In this document: positions 27,125 through 39,800 of the stretch, piece by piece | How positions within the stretch are numbered: position 1 is the first letter of the stretch | Layout: the number at the start of each line of letters is the position of its first letter | NCBI RefSeq assembly: GCF_016862915.1 | Contig: NZ_BONW01000038.1 | Location: 32,941 to 96,940, forward strand | Length of the DNA stretch: 64,000 nucleotides | Direction of reading: 5' to 3' | From: Plantactinospora endophytica | GTDB taxonomy: Bacteria; Actinomycetota; Actinomycetes; Mycobacteriales; Micromonosporaceae | Notes under the pieces: generated by a model | Told to the model about the DNA's origin: nothing | Databases searched by the model: none | The model's input: only the letters and a program-made list of their open reading frames with translations | Position numbers and translations under genes: made by a program

Positions 27125-27532
27125 TCAGCTCGTCGGCACGCGGTTGCGTGCGGCGGCGATCTCGGGCCAGTTCCGCACCGCCCACTCGGCGAGTCCTGAC
27201 AGCGGTTCGAGCAGGCTCTCCCCCAGCGGAGTGAGACCGTACTCGACGCTGGGCGGGACGGTCGGACGCACCTGACGCAGCACCAGACCGGACGACCCCA
27301 GACCGCGCAGGGTGCGGGTGAGCATGCGCTGGCTGATGCCGTCGATGCTGCGGTGCAGCTCGTTGAAGCGGTGCGACCGGCGGCCGAGCAGCACCAGGAC
27401 CACCATCGACCACTTGTCGCTCATCAGCCGCACCACGTCCGTGACGGGACAGCTGTCGTACTCCTCGGCGGGCACGGGCATCGGCAGAGCCGCGCTCGCC
27501 AGGGACGTGACGCCGGTGTTCGCTGCGGACAT
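27125..27532 (-). CDS. HxlR-family transcriptional regulator
   Basis: A 135-aa winged-helix protein. The HxlR core runs from CPVTDVVRLMSDKWSMVVLV through HRFNELHRSIDGISQRMLTR to EYGLTPLGESLLEPL (residues about 28-115). The Cys28 before the first helix is a common redox- or ligand-sensing position in this family. ATG at 27532 with GAAGG upstream. It lies directly downstream of the PKS1 stop, separated by a 7-bp tandem repeat, and may be a local or unrelated regulator; its target is not shown by the sequence. Confidence 0.92.
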   Translation of the reverse strand: MSAANTGVTSLASAALPMPVPAEEYDSCPVTDVVRLMSDKWSMVVLVLLGRRSHRFNELHRSIDGISQRMLTRTLRGLGSSGLVLRQVRPTVPPSVEYGLTPLGESLLEPLSGLAEWAVRNWPEIAAARNRVPTS

Positions 27533-27698
27533 GAGAAAGCCTTCTTCCCTCGAGCGCGAGACACGAAGAGGACGGTTCTCTCCACTCTCGGTGACGTGCC
27601 TGCTGTGGCGCCATGTTAGCCGCCAATCGCTGTCGGCAAGGATCCGACGTGCGCCCAGACGCCGGATCCCGCCCCTGCCCGGACCGGCCGACCGGCCC

Positions 27699-27798
27699 CG
27701 GCTTCCGGCCCCCGGCCCCCAGCTTCCGGCCTCCGGCGTCCGGCCCCCAGCTTCCGGCGTCCGGCGTCCGGCGTCCGGCTTCCGGCTTCCGGCTTCCG
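27699..27798. repeat. CCGGCGT/CCGGCTT heptanucleotide tandem repeat
   Basis: About 100 bp of degenerate 7-bp units (CCGGCGT, CCGGCTT and CCGGCCC variants) with a nearly perfect run at 27750-27798. It starts 7 bp past the PKS1 stop codon and ends about 165 bp before the HxlR start. The purine/pyrimidine asymmetry and short unit suggest replication slippage. Confidence 0.8.
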
Positions 27799-27804
27799 CA
27801 GATC

Positions 27805-30800
27805 TCAACTGGAGTAACCGAACTCGTCGTTGATGAAGCCGAGCACCTCGTCCAGCGACGCCGACTCCAGGTCGATGGCGCCGTTCTCCGCCGCCTGCCG
27901 TGGGAACCGTCCCTCCCAGGCCCGCAGTAGCTGTTCGAGGCGCCGGGCGATCCCCGCCGCATGCTCCGGATCGCCCGGCTCGGCCGCGCCCAGCGCCCCG
28001 GCGAGCCGGTCCAGCTCGGACGTCAGGTCCAGCGGGCCGGCCTCGGGCGTCGGCGCCGGCAACAGCTCCCGGAGCTGGGCCGCGAGTTCGGCCGGGGACG
28101 GATGGTCGAACACCACGGTCGCCGACAGCCGCTGCCCGGTCTCCACGGTCAGCCGGTTGCGCAGCTCCACCGCCGTCAACGAGTCGAGGCCCTGCTCCAG
28201 GAAGCCACGGTCCGGGTCGACCGCACCCGGGCCGGGGTGGCCCAGCACCGTGGCGGTGCAGGTCCGGACCAGGTCGAGAACCGCCCGGTCCCGGTCGGCG
28301 GCGGACAGCCCGGCCAGCCGGTCGGCGAAGGAGACGGCCGCCGTGGGTCGCGGGGTACCGTCCGCGCCGCCCTCGGCCGGGACGTACGGCGCCAGGCCGC
28401 GCAGCGGCGGGCTGACCGGCGCGGTCCGCGCGGCCACGCGCAGCGCCGCCACGTCGAGCCGGACCGGCACCAGGGCCGGTTCGCCGACGCGCAGGGCCAG
28501 GTCGAACAGGGCGAGGCCGTCGGCGGTGTCCAGTGGCGCGATGCCGCCCCGGCGCATCCGGCGCAGGTCCGCGTCGGTGAGCCTGCCCGCCATCCCGGCG
28601 CGTTCCCGCCACAGGCCCCAGGCCAGCGAGATCGCCGGCAGGCCCCGGGCGGCGCGGTGGTGGGCGAACGCGTCCAGGAACGCGTTCGCGGCCGCGTAGT
28701 TGCCCTGGCCCGGCCCGCCGAGGATGCCGGAGGCCGAGGAGAAGACGACGAACGCCCCGAGATCCGCATCCACCGTCGCCTCGTGCAGGTTGAGCACCGC
28801 GTCGACCTTGGCGCGGAACACCTCGTCGACCTGCTCGTCGGTCATCGCGGCGATGACGCTGTCCCGGTTGATCCCGGCGGCGTGCACGACCGCCGTCAGC
28901 GGATGCGCGGCCGGGATCGCGGCGACCAGTTCACGTACCCGGTCCGGGTCCGCGAGATCACACGCGGCCACGGTCACCTCGGCGCCGAGGCCGCCCAGTT
29001 CGTCCCGCAGCTCGGCGGCGCCGGGCGCCGCCGCTCCCCGCCGGCCGACCAGGAGCAGGTGGCGCACGCCCGCCGAGACGACCAGGTGCCGGGCGAGTTC
29101 GCGGCCGAGGCCGCCGATGCCACCGCTGACCAGGACCGTCCCGGCCGGGTCGAAGGCATACCCGGGTACCGCCGCCGGCACCACCGCCGGAGCGAGCCGG
29201 GGTACGAACGCCTGCCTGCCCCGCAGCACCAACTGCGGTTCGGGTCCGGCGAGCGCGGCCGCCAGATCGTGCGCGGCCACCGTGTCGTCGACGTCGACCA
29301 GCACGAAACGGTCGGGCTGCTCGGCCTGGGCCGCCCGGATCAGCCCCCAGACCGCGGCGTGTGTCGGGTCGACCGGGCCGCCGGGCACGTACGGCACGGC
29401 CTCGCGGGTGAGTACGACCAGCGTGGTGTTGGCGCGGGCGTCGTCGGCGAGCCACTGCCGGACCACGGACAGCACCCCGACGGTCGCCTCGCGCGCCGAC
29501 ACCGCGTCCGGCGTCCCCGCCCGCGTTCCCACCGGCAGGACGACCGGGCCGGGCAGATCCGGTTCGAGCGCCGAGAGCCCGGGTACGGCCACCGCCGCCA
29601 GCCCGCGCAGCGCCGGGAACGTCTCCGGGTCCCCCAGCACCGCGACCGGGAACGTTCCGGCAGGCTCCGGAAGCCGGTACGGAACCAGACTCATCCGGTA
29701 CAGCCACTCCTGCCGGTCGTCGGCGTCGTCCACCGGCGGCCCCGGCTCCGCGAAGGTCACCCGGGCCGCCCGCAACAGGAGCCGACCGGCGGCGTCCGAC
29801 AGTTCCACGTCGGCGGCGTCGTCGCCGTCGAGCCGGAACCGCAGGCGCTCCGGTGAACCGGCGGAGAGGCGGTCCAGCCCGTGCCAGACTCCTACCGTGC
29901 CGTGGCCGGTCAACGGGGGCAGCGCGGCGAGGGCGGCTCCGGGGGCGCTGCCCGGTGTCGGGGTCAGCTCCGCGTACACCTGGTCGTCGGCGCGCCACAG
30001 TGCGGAGACCACCCGCTGTGCGGGACCGTACGCCACGCCCTGCTCCGCCAGCCGGTCGTACTGGCCGTCCAGCGGCACCGGCTCGGCGTCGGCGGGCAGC
30101 CAGCCGGACGAGGTGGCGGCAGCCGGGTCACCGGTGCAGGCCCGGCCGTGGGCGTACTCGGTCCAGTCGTCCCGGCCGGTCCGGCGGGCGTGCAGCGTGA
30201 CCGCGCGGCAGCCGTCCCCGTCCTGCTCCCCCACCCGGACCTGTAGGTCGACGCCGCCCCGGGCGGGCAGCACGAGCGGCCCGCCGAGTGTCAGCTCGGT
30301 GAAACCGGTGCAACCGCTGCCGGCGGCGGCGTACAGCAGCGCGTCGGTGATCGCGGTGCCCGGCAGCACCGGCCGGCCGGCGACGGTGTGGTCGGCGAGC
30401 CAGGTACCGTCCCGCGCGGTGACCCGGCCGGTGTGCACGGCACCGCCACCGGCCAGCGCGACGGTCACGCCGAGCAGCGGATGTCCGGCCGGATCCGGCC
30501 CGTCGGCGCCCGGCAGCAGCCAAAAGTGCTCCCGGCGGAACGCGTACGTCGGCACCGGCACGAGATCCGCGTCGGGCAGGACGGCGTCGGCGTCCACCGG
30601 CACACCGTGCGCCCACAACCGGCCGACCGCCTCGGCGACGGCGACACCGTCCGGCCGGTCCGCCCGCAGCATCGGCAGCACCAGCCGCTGCGGGCCGCCG
30701 GGCTCGTCGTCCAGGCATTCCGCTGCCATCGGGGTGAGCACCGCGCCGGGGCCGATCTCCAGGAAGACGTCCACCCCGTGGTCGCGCAGGGCGCTGACGC

Positions 30801-33800
30801 CGTCGGCGAAGCGGACCGCGTGCCGGATGTGCCGGACCCAGTAGTCGGCGGTGGTGAGGTCACCCGGACCCGCGATCGTACCGGTGAGGTTGGAGACGAC
30901 CGGGATCTGCGGCTCGGCGTACGAGACGCTCTCGGCCACCCGACGGAACTCGTCGAGGATCGGGTCCATCTGCGCCGAGTGGAACGCGTGGCTCACGGTG
31001 AGCCGCTTGGTCTTGTGCCCGGCTGCGGTCAGCCGCTCCGCGACCCGCAGCACCGCCTCCTCGTCGCCGGAGAGCACGACCGCCGAGGGGGCGTTGACCG
31101 CCGCGACACTCACCCGTGGGTCGTCGGCGATCAGCGCGCGGGCCTCGTCCTCGCCGGCCTGGACCGCGACCATCGCGCCGCCGGGCGGCAACTGCTGCAT
31201 CAGCCGGCCCCGGGCGGCGACCAGCCGGACGGCGTCCGGCAGGCTCAGCACCCCGGCGACGTGCGCGGCGGCCAGTTCGCCGATCGAGTGACCGACGAGG
31301 TGCCCGGGCAGCACGCCCCAGGACTCGACCAGCCGGTAGAGGGCGACCTCGACGGCGAACAGTGCCGCCTGGGTGTACACCGTCTGGTGCAGCAGGGCGG
31401 CGTCGTCGGGCTGCTCGGCGAAGATCACCGTACGCAGCGGCAGATCCAGGGCGTCGTCGAAGCCGGCGCAGACCTCGTCCAGGGTACGGGCGTAGACCGG
31501 ATAGCCGGCGTACAGTTCGCTGGTCATGCCGGGGCGCTGCGAGCCCTGGCCGGAGAAGAGGACGGCCACCCGGGCACCGGTGGGAGTGGCGCCCCGACCG
31601 GTACGGGCCAGGATGCGCAGACCGTCGAGCAGGGTGTCGCGGTCGGTGGCGGCGATCGCGGCGCGCCGGTCGAACGCGGAGCGGGCGAGCGCGAGGGTAC
31701 GGGCGACGCCGGGCAGCGGCAGGTCGGGCCGGGCCAGCAGATGGCGGTGCAGGCGGTCGGCCTGGGCGCGCAGCGCGTCGTCGGCGCGGGCCGACAGCAA
31801 CACCGGCACCGGCCGGTCGACCACGATCTCGGGCTCCGGTGCCTCCGACGCCGCCGACGCCGCCGGTGCCTCCGATGGCTCCGACGGCTCCTCGATGATG
31901 ACGTGGGCGTTCGTGCCGCTGATCCCGAACGAGGAGACGCCGGCCCGGCGGGGATGGCCGTTACGCTGCCACGGCTGGACCTCGGTCAACAACCGCACCG
32001 CCCCGGACGACCAGTCGACCTCCGGCGTCGGCTCGTCCACATGCAACGTCCTCGGCAACACACCATGACGCAACGCCAACACCATCTTGATCACACCAGC
32101 CACACCCGCAGCCGCCTGCGTATGACCGATATTCGACTTCACCGACCCCAACCACAACGGCCGAACACGATCCCGCCCATACGTGGCCAACAACGCCTGC
32201 GCCTCAATCGGATCACCCAACCGCGTACCCGTACCATGCGCCTCCACCACATCCACACCAGCCGCCTCGACACCCGCGTCCGCCAACGCCCGCCGAATCA
32301 CCCGCTGCTGACTCGGACCGTTCGGCGCCGTCAGACCGTTGGAGGCGCCGTCCTGGTTGACCGCCGAGCCACGTACCACCGCCAGGATGCGCCGGCCGTG
32401 CCGGCGGGCGTCCGAGAGTCGTTCCAGTACCAGCACACCGACACCCTCACCCCAACCGGTACCGTCGGCGCCCGCCGCGAACGCCTTGCACCGACCGTCC
32501 GGAGCCAACCCCCGCTGACGGCTGAAATCGACGAACGGCTCCGGTGAGGACATGACCGTGACGCCGCCGGCCAGGGCGAGGCGGCACTCGCCGCGCAGCA
32601 GCGCCTGCGCGGCCAGGTGGATCGCGACGAGCGAGGACGAGCAGGCGGTGTCGATGGTGATCGCCGGCCCTTCCAGGCCCAGCGTGTAGGCGACCCGGCC
32701 GGAGGCCACGCTGGCGGAGTTGCCGGTACCGAGGTAGCCCTCGACCTCCGGCGGCACGTTCCGCAGCCGGGCGGCGTAGTGGCCGCCGTTGGTACCGGCG
32801 AACACGCCGGTGTCGGTACCGCGCAGCGTCATCGGATCGATGCCCGCCTGCTCGACCGCCTCCCAGGCGGTCTCCAGCAGTACCCGCTGCTGCGGGTCCA
32901 TCGCGATCGCCTCACGCGGCGAGACACCGAAGAAGCCCGCGTCGAACTCGCCCGCACCGGACAGGAAGCCACCCACGGTGGTGTACGTCGTGCCGTGGTG
33001 CTCGGGGTCCGGGTCGAACAGCGCGTCGAGATCCCAGCCACGGTCGGCCGGGAAGGGCACCATGGCGTCGCCGCCGGAATTCAGCAGAGTCCAGAACTCG
33101 TCCGGGGTACGCACGCCACCCGGGAAGTGGCACGCCATACCGACGATCGCGACGGGCTCGTCGACCGGCGCCGTGGTGACCGGACTCGCCGCAGTACCGC
33201 CGCCCGCCGCCTCGCCGTGCAGGAAACCCGCCAGCGACGCGGGCGTCGGGTAGTCGAAGACGAGGGTCGTGGGCAGCGCCCTGTCGAGCGCCGCCGCGAG
33301 CCGGTTGCGCAGTTCCACGGCGGTCAGCGAGTCGAAGCCGATCTCCTGGAACGCCCGGTTCGGATCGACCTCGGCGGCCCCGCCGTGCCCGAGCACCGCG
33401 GCGACCTCGGTCCGTACCAGATTCGTCAGCGCTGCGGCCATCTCGGCCGGCGGTGTCGCCGCGAGGACGGACCCGGCGTCCCCGGCGGGCCGCGCCGTGG
33501 GGGCCTGCACCTGCGGAACCAGTTCGCTGAGCAGCGGGCTCGACCGCACCACGGTGAACGACGCGGCGAACCGGTCCACGTCGAGATCGGCGACCACGGT
33601 CGACGGGCCTCCCGAGCGCACGAGCCGCTCCAGCAGCGCCAGCGCGCGTTCGGGTGGCATCGGCCGGACCCCGTCCCGGGCCAGCCGCTCGCCGACCGCA
33701 CCCGCCGCCATGCCGGCCCCGGCCCACGGTCCCCAGGCGACGGCGGTGGCGGGCAGACCGTCCGCACGGCGCTGCTCGGCCAGGGCGTCCAGGTAGGCGT

Positions 33801-36800
33801 TCGCGGCGGCGTAGTTCGCCTGCCCCGCCCCACCGACGGCGCCGGCGAACGAGGAGAACAGGACGAACCCGCCCACGCCCGTCCCGGCGGTCAGCTCGTG
33901 CAGGTTCCGGGCACCGTCCACCTTGACCCGCAGCACACCGGTCAGACGCTCGGGGGTGAGCGAGGTGATCACGCCGTCGTCGAGGACACCTGCGGCGTGC
34001 ACCACCGCGACCAGCGGGCGGTCTGCGGGCACCGCCGCCAGCAGGCCGGCGAGCGCCTCCCGGTCGGCCACGTCGCAGGCGGCGACGGTCACCCCGACGG
34101 CCCCGAGCGCGGTCAGCTCCGTACGCAGCTCGACCGCGCCGGGCGCCGCCTCGCCGGAGCGGCTGACCAGCATCAGGTGCTGGGTACTGTGCGCGGCGAG
34201 GCGACGCGCGAGCTGGGCGCCGAGTCCGCCGGTGCCGCCGGTGATCAGGATGGTGCCCTGCACCGACCGTTTCGGACGGGCGGCGGAGGCCGGCTCCTCG
34301 TCCGGAAGGGCGGCCGTGCGGACAAGTCGGCGGCCGAAGACGCCAGCGTCGCGGACCGCGACCTGGTCCTCGCCGCCCCGGCCGGTCACGACGGCGGCGA
34401 GCCGCTGCCACGCCCGCTCCCCGGGCGTCGCGGGCAGATCGACCACCCCGCCCCACAGCCCGGGAAGTTCGAGGGCCGCGACCCGGGCCAGTCCCCAGAG
34501 CTGGGCTGCCACCGGGTCGGCGAGCCGGTCGGCGGGGCCGACGGAGACCGCGCCGTGCGTCACCGCCCAAACCGGCGCGGTGCGACCGGCGTCGTGCAGC
34601 GCCTGCACCAGGGCCACGGTCGACGCCAGGTCCAGCGCGCACAACACGCCGGTCAGCGGTTCGTCGCCGGCAGCGGCCAACAGATCCGGGAGAGCGGCGT
34701 TGGCCGCCAGGTCCGGGAAATCGGCGCCAGTCGCCAGGTCAGGGAAGTCAGGGCCGGTCGCCAGGGCCGGGGAACCGGGGCCGGCCGCCACCTGCACCAC
34801 CCGGGCGCCCCGCGCGGTCAGTGCCCGCGCGGCGGGGGCCAGCGCGTCGTCGGCGGCGACGACCAGCCAGGTCCCCCCGGCGGGGTCGGCGGCCGGTTCG
34901 GGCAGCGGACGCCAGACCGCCTGGTAACACCACGGCTCGCTTTCCGCCGCTCCGGGGCGGGTCGCGGCGGCGGTCAGGGTTTCGATCGGCCACCAGTAGC
35001 GGCGGCGCTGGAACGGGTACGTCGGCAGCCGTACCGGCCGCGCGCCGAGCCCGGCGAACGCCGTGTCGTGGTTCCAGGCGTAGCCGTGCACGTACAGCCG
35101 GGCCAGCGCGGCCGCGAAGGCGAGGTCCTCCGGCTGCCTGCGGTGCTGGGTGGGTACGACCACGGCCGGTTCCGCACCCGTCAGGCACGCGCCGGCCGTG
35201 GCGGACAGCGCCGCGTCCGGGCCGACCTCGACGAACGCGCGTACGCCCTCGGCCTCGGCAGTCCGCACCGCGTCGGCGAACCGGACAGCCTCCCGCAGGT
35301 GCCGCGTCCAGTAGTCCGCGGACCGCAGGTCGCCGTCGGTGGCGCGGCGGCCGGTGAGGGTGGAGACGATCGGGACGTTCGGCTCGGCGTAGCCGACGGT
35401 CTGCGCGACACGCCGGAACTCCTCGCTGATCTCGTCCATGTGCCAGGAGTGGAAGGCGTGGCTGACCCGCAGCCGTCGGGTACGCCGGCCGCGTCCGGCC
35501 CAGAGCGCGACGACCGAATCGACCACGTCGCTGTCACCGGACACGACGACGGATTCCGGACCGTTGACCGCCGCGACGTCCGCACGCGGCGGCAACTCGG
35601 CGAGGATCTCCTGCTCGGTCGCTGCCACCGAGGCCATCGCCCCGACCCGGTCCAGCCGCTGCATCAGCCGGCCACGAGTCGTGACCAGCAGGGCGGCATC
35701 GGCGAGGGACAGCACCCCGGCCACGTGCGCCGCCGCGAACTCTCCCACCGAGTGTCCCGCCAGCAGAGCCGGGCGTACGCCGAGCCACTCCAGCAGCCGG
35801 AACAGCGCGACCTCGAACGCGAAGATCGCCGGCTGGGTGTAGCCGGTCTCGTCCAGCAGCGCCGCCTCGCTCGCCCCCTCGGCGGCGAACATCAACTCGC
35901 GCAACGGCCGGTCGAGGTGTTCGTCCAACCGGGCCAGCGCCTCGTCCAGAGCGGCGGCGAAGACGGGATGGGCATCGGCCAGCGCCCGGCCCATGCCCGG
36001 ACGCTGGCTGCCCTGCCCGGTGAACAGGAAAGCCAGCGGTCCGGGATCCTCGGCGACACCGGTCAGCACGGCGGCGGTCGTCTCGCCACGGGCGAGCGCC
36101 ATGAGCCCGGCCCGGTAGCCGTCGCCGTCCGGCGCGGTCACCGCCGCGCGATGCCGCAGGGCGGTACGCGTGGTGGCCAGGGCCAGCGCGACGTCGACCG
36201 GGCGGTACGGGCTGTCCGGGCCGGCGTACCCGAGCAGACCTCGCGCCTGGTCCCGCAGCGCCGCCGGGGTCGCCGCCGACAACACCCAGGGCAGCGGCCG
36301 GTCCGCTCCCCCGGGACCGACCTGCACGTCCTCGGCAGGACCGGCCGCTTCGAGGATCTCGGCGGGACCGGCCTGTTCGAGGATCACGTGGGCGTTCGTA
36401 CCGCTGATGCCGAAGGACGACACGGCGGCCCGGCGCGGGCGTCCGGTCTCCGGCCACGGCGCGGCCTCGCCGAGCAGCGTGACCGCGCCGGCCGACCAGT
36501 CGACGTGCGGGGTCGGCTCGTCCACGTGCAACGTCTTGGGCAGCAGGCCGTGCTCCAACGCCAGCACCATCTTGATGACACCGGCCACGCCCGCCGCAGC
36601 CTGCGTGTGGCCGATGTTCGACTTGACCGACCCCAGCCGCAGCGGCCGGTCCGCCGGCCGGTCCTGCCCGTACGTGGCGAGCAGCGCCTGCGCCTCGATC
36701 GGATCCCCGAGGACGGTGGCCGTACCGTGCGCCTCGACGGCGTCCACGTCGGCGGTGGTGAGCCCGGCGTTCGCCAGCGCCTGCCGGATCACCCGCTGCT

Positions 36801-39800
36801 GGCTGGGTCCGCTCGGCGCGGTCAGACCGTTCGACGCGCCGTCCTGGTTGACCGCCGAACCGCGCAGCAGCGCCAGAACCCGGTGGCCGCGCCGCCGCGC
36901 ATCCGACAGGCGCTCCACGAGCAGGATTCCGGCGCCCTCGCCCCAGCCGGTGCCGTCGGCGGCGGCGGCGAAGGCTCTGCACCGGCCGTCGGGCGCGAGA
37001 CCCCCCTGCCGGCTGAACTCGATGAACGCGCCGGGCGTCGACAAAACGGTGACGCCACCGGCCACGGCCAGGTCGCACTCGCCGGCCCGCAGCGCCTGGG
37101 CGGCCAGGTGCAGGGCCACCAGCGACGACGAGCACGCGGTGTCCACGGTGACCGCCGGCCCCTCCAGGCCGAGCTGGTAGGCGATGCGCCCGGACATCAC
37201 GCTGGTGGCGCTGCCGGTGATCAGGTAGCCCTCGCCGCCACGCTCGGCGCCCTGCATCAGGGTCACGTAGTCCTGGCCGTTGGCGCCGACGAACACACCC
37301 GTACGACTGCCCCGCAGCGTCGCCGGGTCGATGCCGGCCCGCTCGACGGCCTCCCAGGCGGTCTCCAGCAGGATCCGCTGCTGCGGGTCCATGGCGGTGG
37401 CCTCGCGGGGCGAGATGCCGAAGAACTCCGCGTCGAACTCCGCAGCGTCGTACAGGAACGCGCCGGCCCGCGTCGTGGTCGTGCCGGGGCGCCCCGGCTC
37501 GCCCGACCAGAGACTGTCCAGGTCCCAGCCCCGGTCGGCGGGGAATCCACCGACCGTGTCCACGCCCTCGGCCAGCACCTGCCAGAACTCCTCCGGCGAC
37601 CGGATCCCGCCGGGGAACCGGCAACTGACGGCGACGACCGCGATCGGGTCCGCCGCGTCCACCGCAGCGACGGGAACCGGGGCAGCGGCGTCGGCGGTCA
37701 GCTCGCCGGTCAGCTCGCGCAGCAGATGGGTGGCGAGCGCCTCCCCGGTCGGGTGGTCGAAGACGAGGGTCGTACCCAGGTTGAGGCCGGTGACGGTGCG
37801 CAGCCGGTTACGCAACTGGATGCCGGTCAGCGAGTCGAAGCCCAGATCCTTGAACGCCCGGGCGAGCGACAGCCGGCGCGGCGAGTCGTGGCCGAGTACC
37901 GCCGCCGCCTGCTCGCGGACCAGTTCTTCGACCTGAGCCCGCCGCTCGGCCGCCGGCAGCGCCGCGAGCTGGTCCGCCAGGGCCGAACCGGTCCCGGAGC
38001 CGGTGTCCGCGCGGGTCGCCGCAGCCCGCCGGGCGCGGGCCCCGGCGAGATCACGTAATACCACGGGCAGCGTCCCGGCGGCCGCCTGGCCGCGCAGCGC
38101 GGCCAGGTCGAAGTCCGCGGCGACCACGACCGGCTCGTCGCCGGCCCGGGCCGCGCGCAGCAACGCCAGGCCGTCCCCGGCCGCCAGCGGGGCGATCCCG
38201 CCGCCCCCGATCCGGCGCAGCTCCGCCTCGGCGAGGTGGCTGGTCAGCTCGCTGCGCTCGGCCCAGAGCCCCCACGGCACGGCGAGCGCCGCAAGGCCCT
38301 GCCGGCGGCGGGCGCGGGCCAGCGCGTCGAGGAACGCGTTCGCGGCGGCGTAGTTGGCCTGTCCGGCGGTGCCGACCGTACCCGCGATCGAGGAGAAGAG
38401 TACGAACTCCCGCAGGCCGAGCCCGGCGGTCAGCTCGTGCAGGTGCAGCGCGCCGTCGACCTTCGCGCGCAGCACCGCGTCGACCCGCGCGGGGGTCAGG
38501 GCGCCGACCACACCGTCGTCCAGGGCACCGGCCGCGTGCACCACGACGGTCAGCGGATGCGCGGCGGGGATGTCCGCGATGGCGGCGGCCAGTGCGTCGC
38601 GGTCCGCCGCGTCGGCCCGGACCAGGGTGACGCCGACGCCGAGGGCTTCCAGTTCCGCCGCCAGCTCACCCGCGCCGGGGGCGTCGGCGCCACGCCGGCC
38701 CAGCAGCAGCAGGTGACCGACCTCGCCCCGGGTCGCCAGGTCCCGGGCGACCAGGCGGCCGAGCGCGCCGGTGCCGCCGGTGATCAGCGCGGTCCCGCCG
38801 ACCGGCTCCGGCTCGCCCGTTGCCGACACCGGGACCAGGCGCGGCACGCTCAGGACACCGTCACGGACGGCCAGTTGCGGCTCACCGGTCGCCACCCCGG
38901 CACGCAGCACCGCTGCGGAAGCCGGGGCGTCGTCGGTGTCCACGAGCACGAACCGGCCCGGCTCCTCCGACTGCGCCGAGCGCAGCAGGCCGCGTACGGC
39001 TGCGCCGGGCAGGTCCCGCTCCTCCGCGTCGTGGGTCAGCACGACCAGGGGTACGTCGGCGGTCCGCCGGTCGGCCAGCCACGCCTGCACCACCCGCAAC
39101 GTCTCGTACACGGCGGCCCGCACGGCGGCGGCCACGTCGGTGTCCGCTCGGCGCGGCACGTCCAGCAGCACAGGGCCGGACAGCTCCGTCGCGGGCTCGG
39201 CGAGCAGGGCGAGCAGTTCGTCCGCAGTCGCCACCGTCGGCGGTACGCCCGGCGTCGCCTGCGGCAGGGCGCTCCAGGCCAGGCGGTACAGGCCCCGGCG
39301 GGCCGGGGCGGAGTACGTGGCGGGGTCGGGGGTGGTCAGTCGTAGCGCCCCGGCCGTGAGCACCGGGGCACCCGTACCGTCGGCGGCGACGAGCGTCAGC
39401 GTGCCCGCCGGCCCCGGCGTGAGCCGCACCCGCAACTCGGTCGCGCCGGTGGCGTGCAGGACCACGTCCTGCCAGTCGGTCGCCACGGCCGACGGCTCCG
39501 ATGTCGCGGCCCGTACGGCAGCCGCGAGCAGGTCCGGGTGGATGCCGAAGCCGCCCGCCGGCTCCGCGTCGTCCGCGAGACGCACTTCCGCCCACGTCGT
39601 GTCGCCCCGCTGCCACACCCCGCCCGGCTCGGCACGAGCGGAACGTGGCGGCCAGACGGCCAGCTCCGCGTCCGGAGGTCCGACCGTACGCCGCTCCGCC
39701 GTGCCGTGGGCGAGCCGGATCCACGAGGGATCGTCGTCACGCCGGGCGAAGATCTCCACGGTACGGCGGCCGTCGGCATCGGACCCGGCCACCGTCACCT

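Noticed and set aside
27533..28612. In-frame upstream extension of the HxlR gene to 28612
   Set aside because: The extension is low-complexity sequence antisense-like to no domain and overlaps the PKS1 3' end in another frame; the 27532 ATG with its ribosome binding site gives a normal HxlR length.
32617..38058. An 1813-codon open frame on the plus strand, and similar long frames at 47842-52428 and 55177-58971
   Set aside because: They lie antisense to PKS genes, are Arg/Gly/Pro/His-rich, show no domain motifs and arise because stop codons are rare in very GC-rich DNA.
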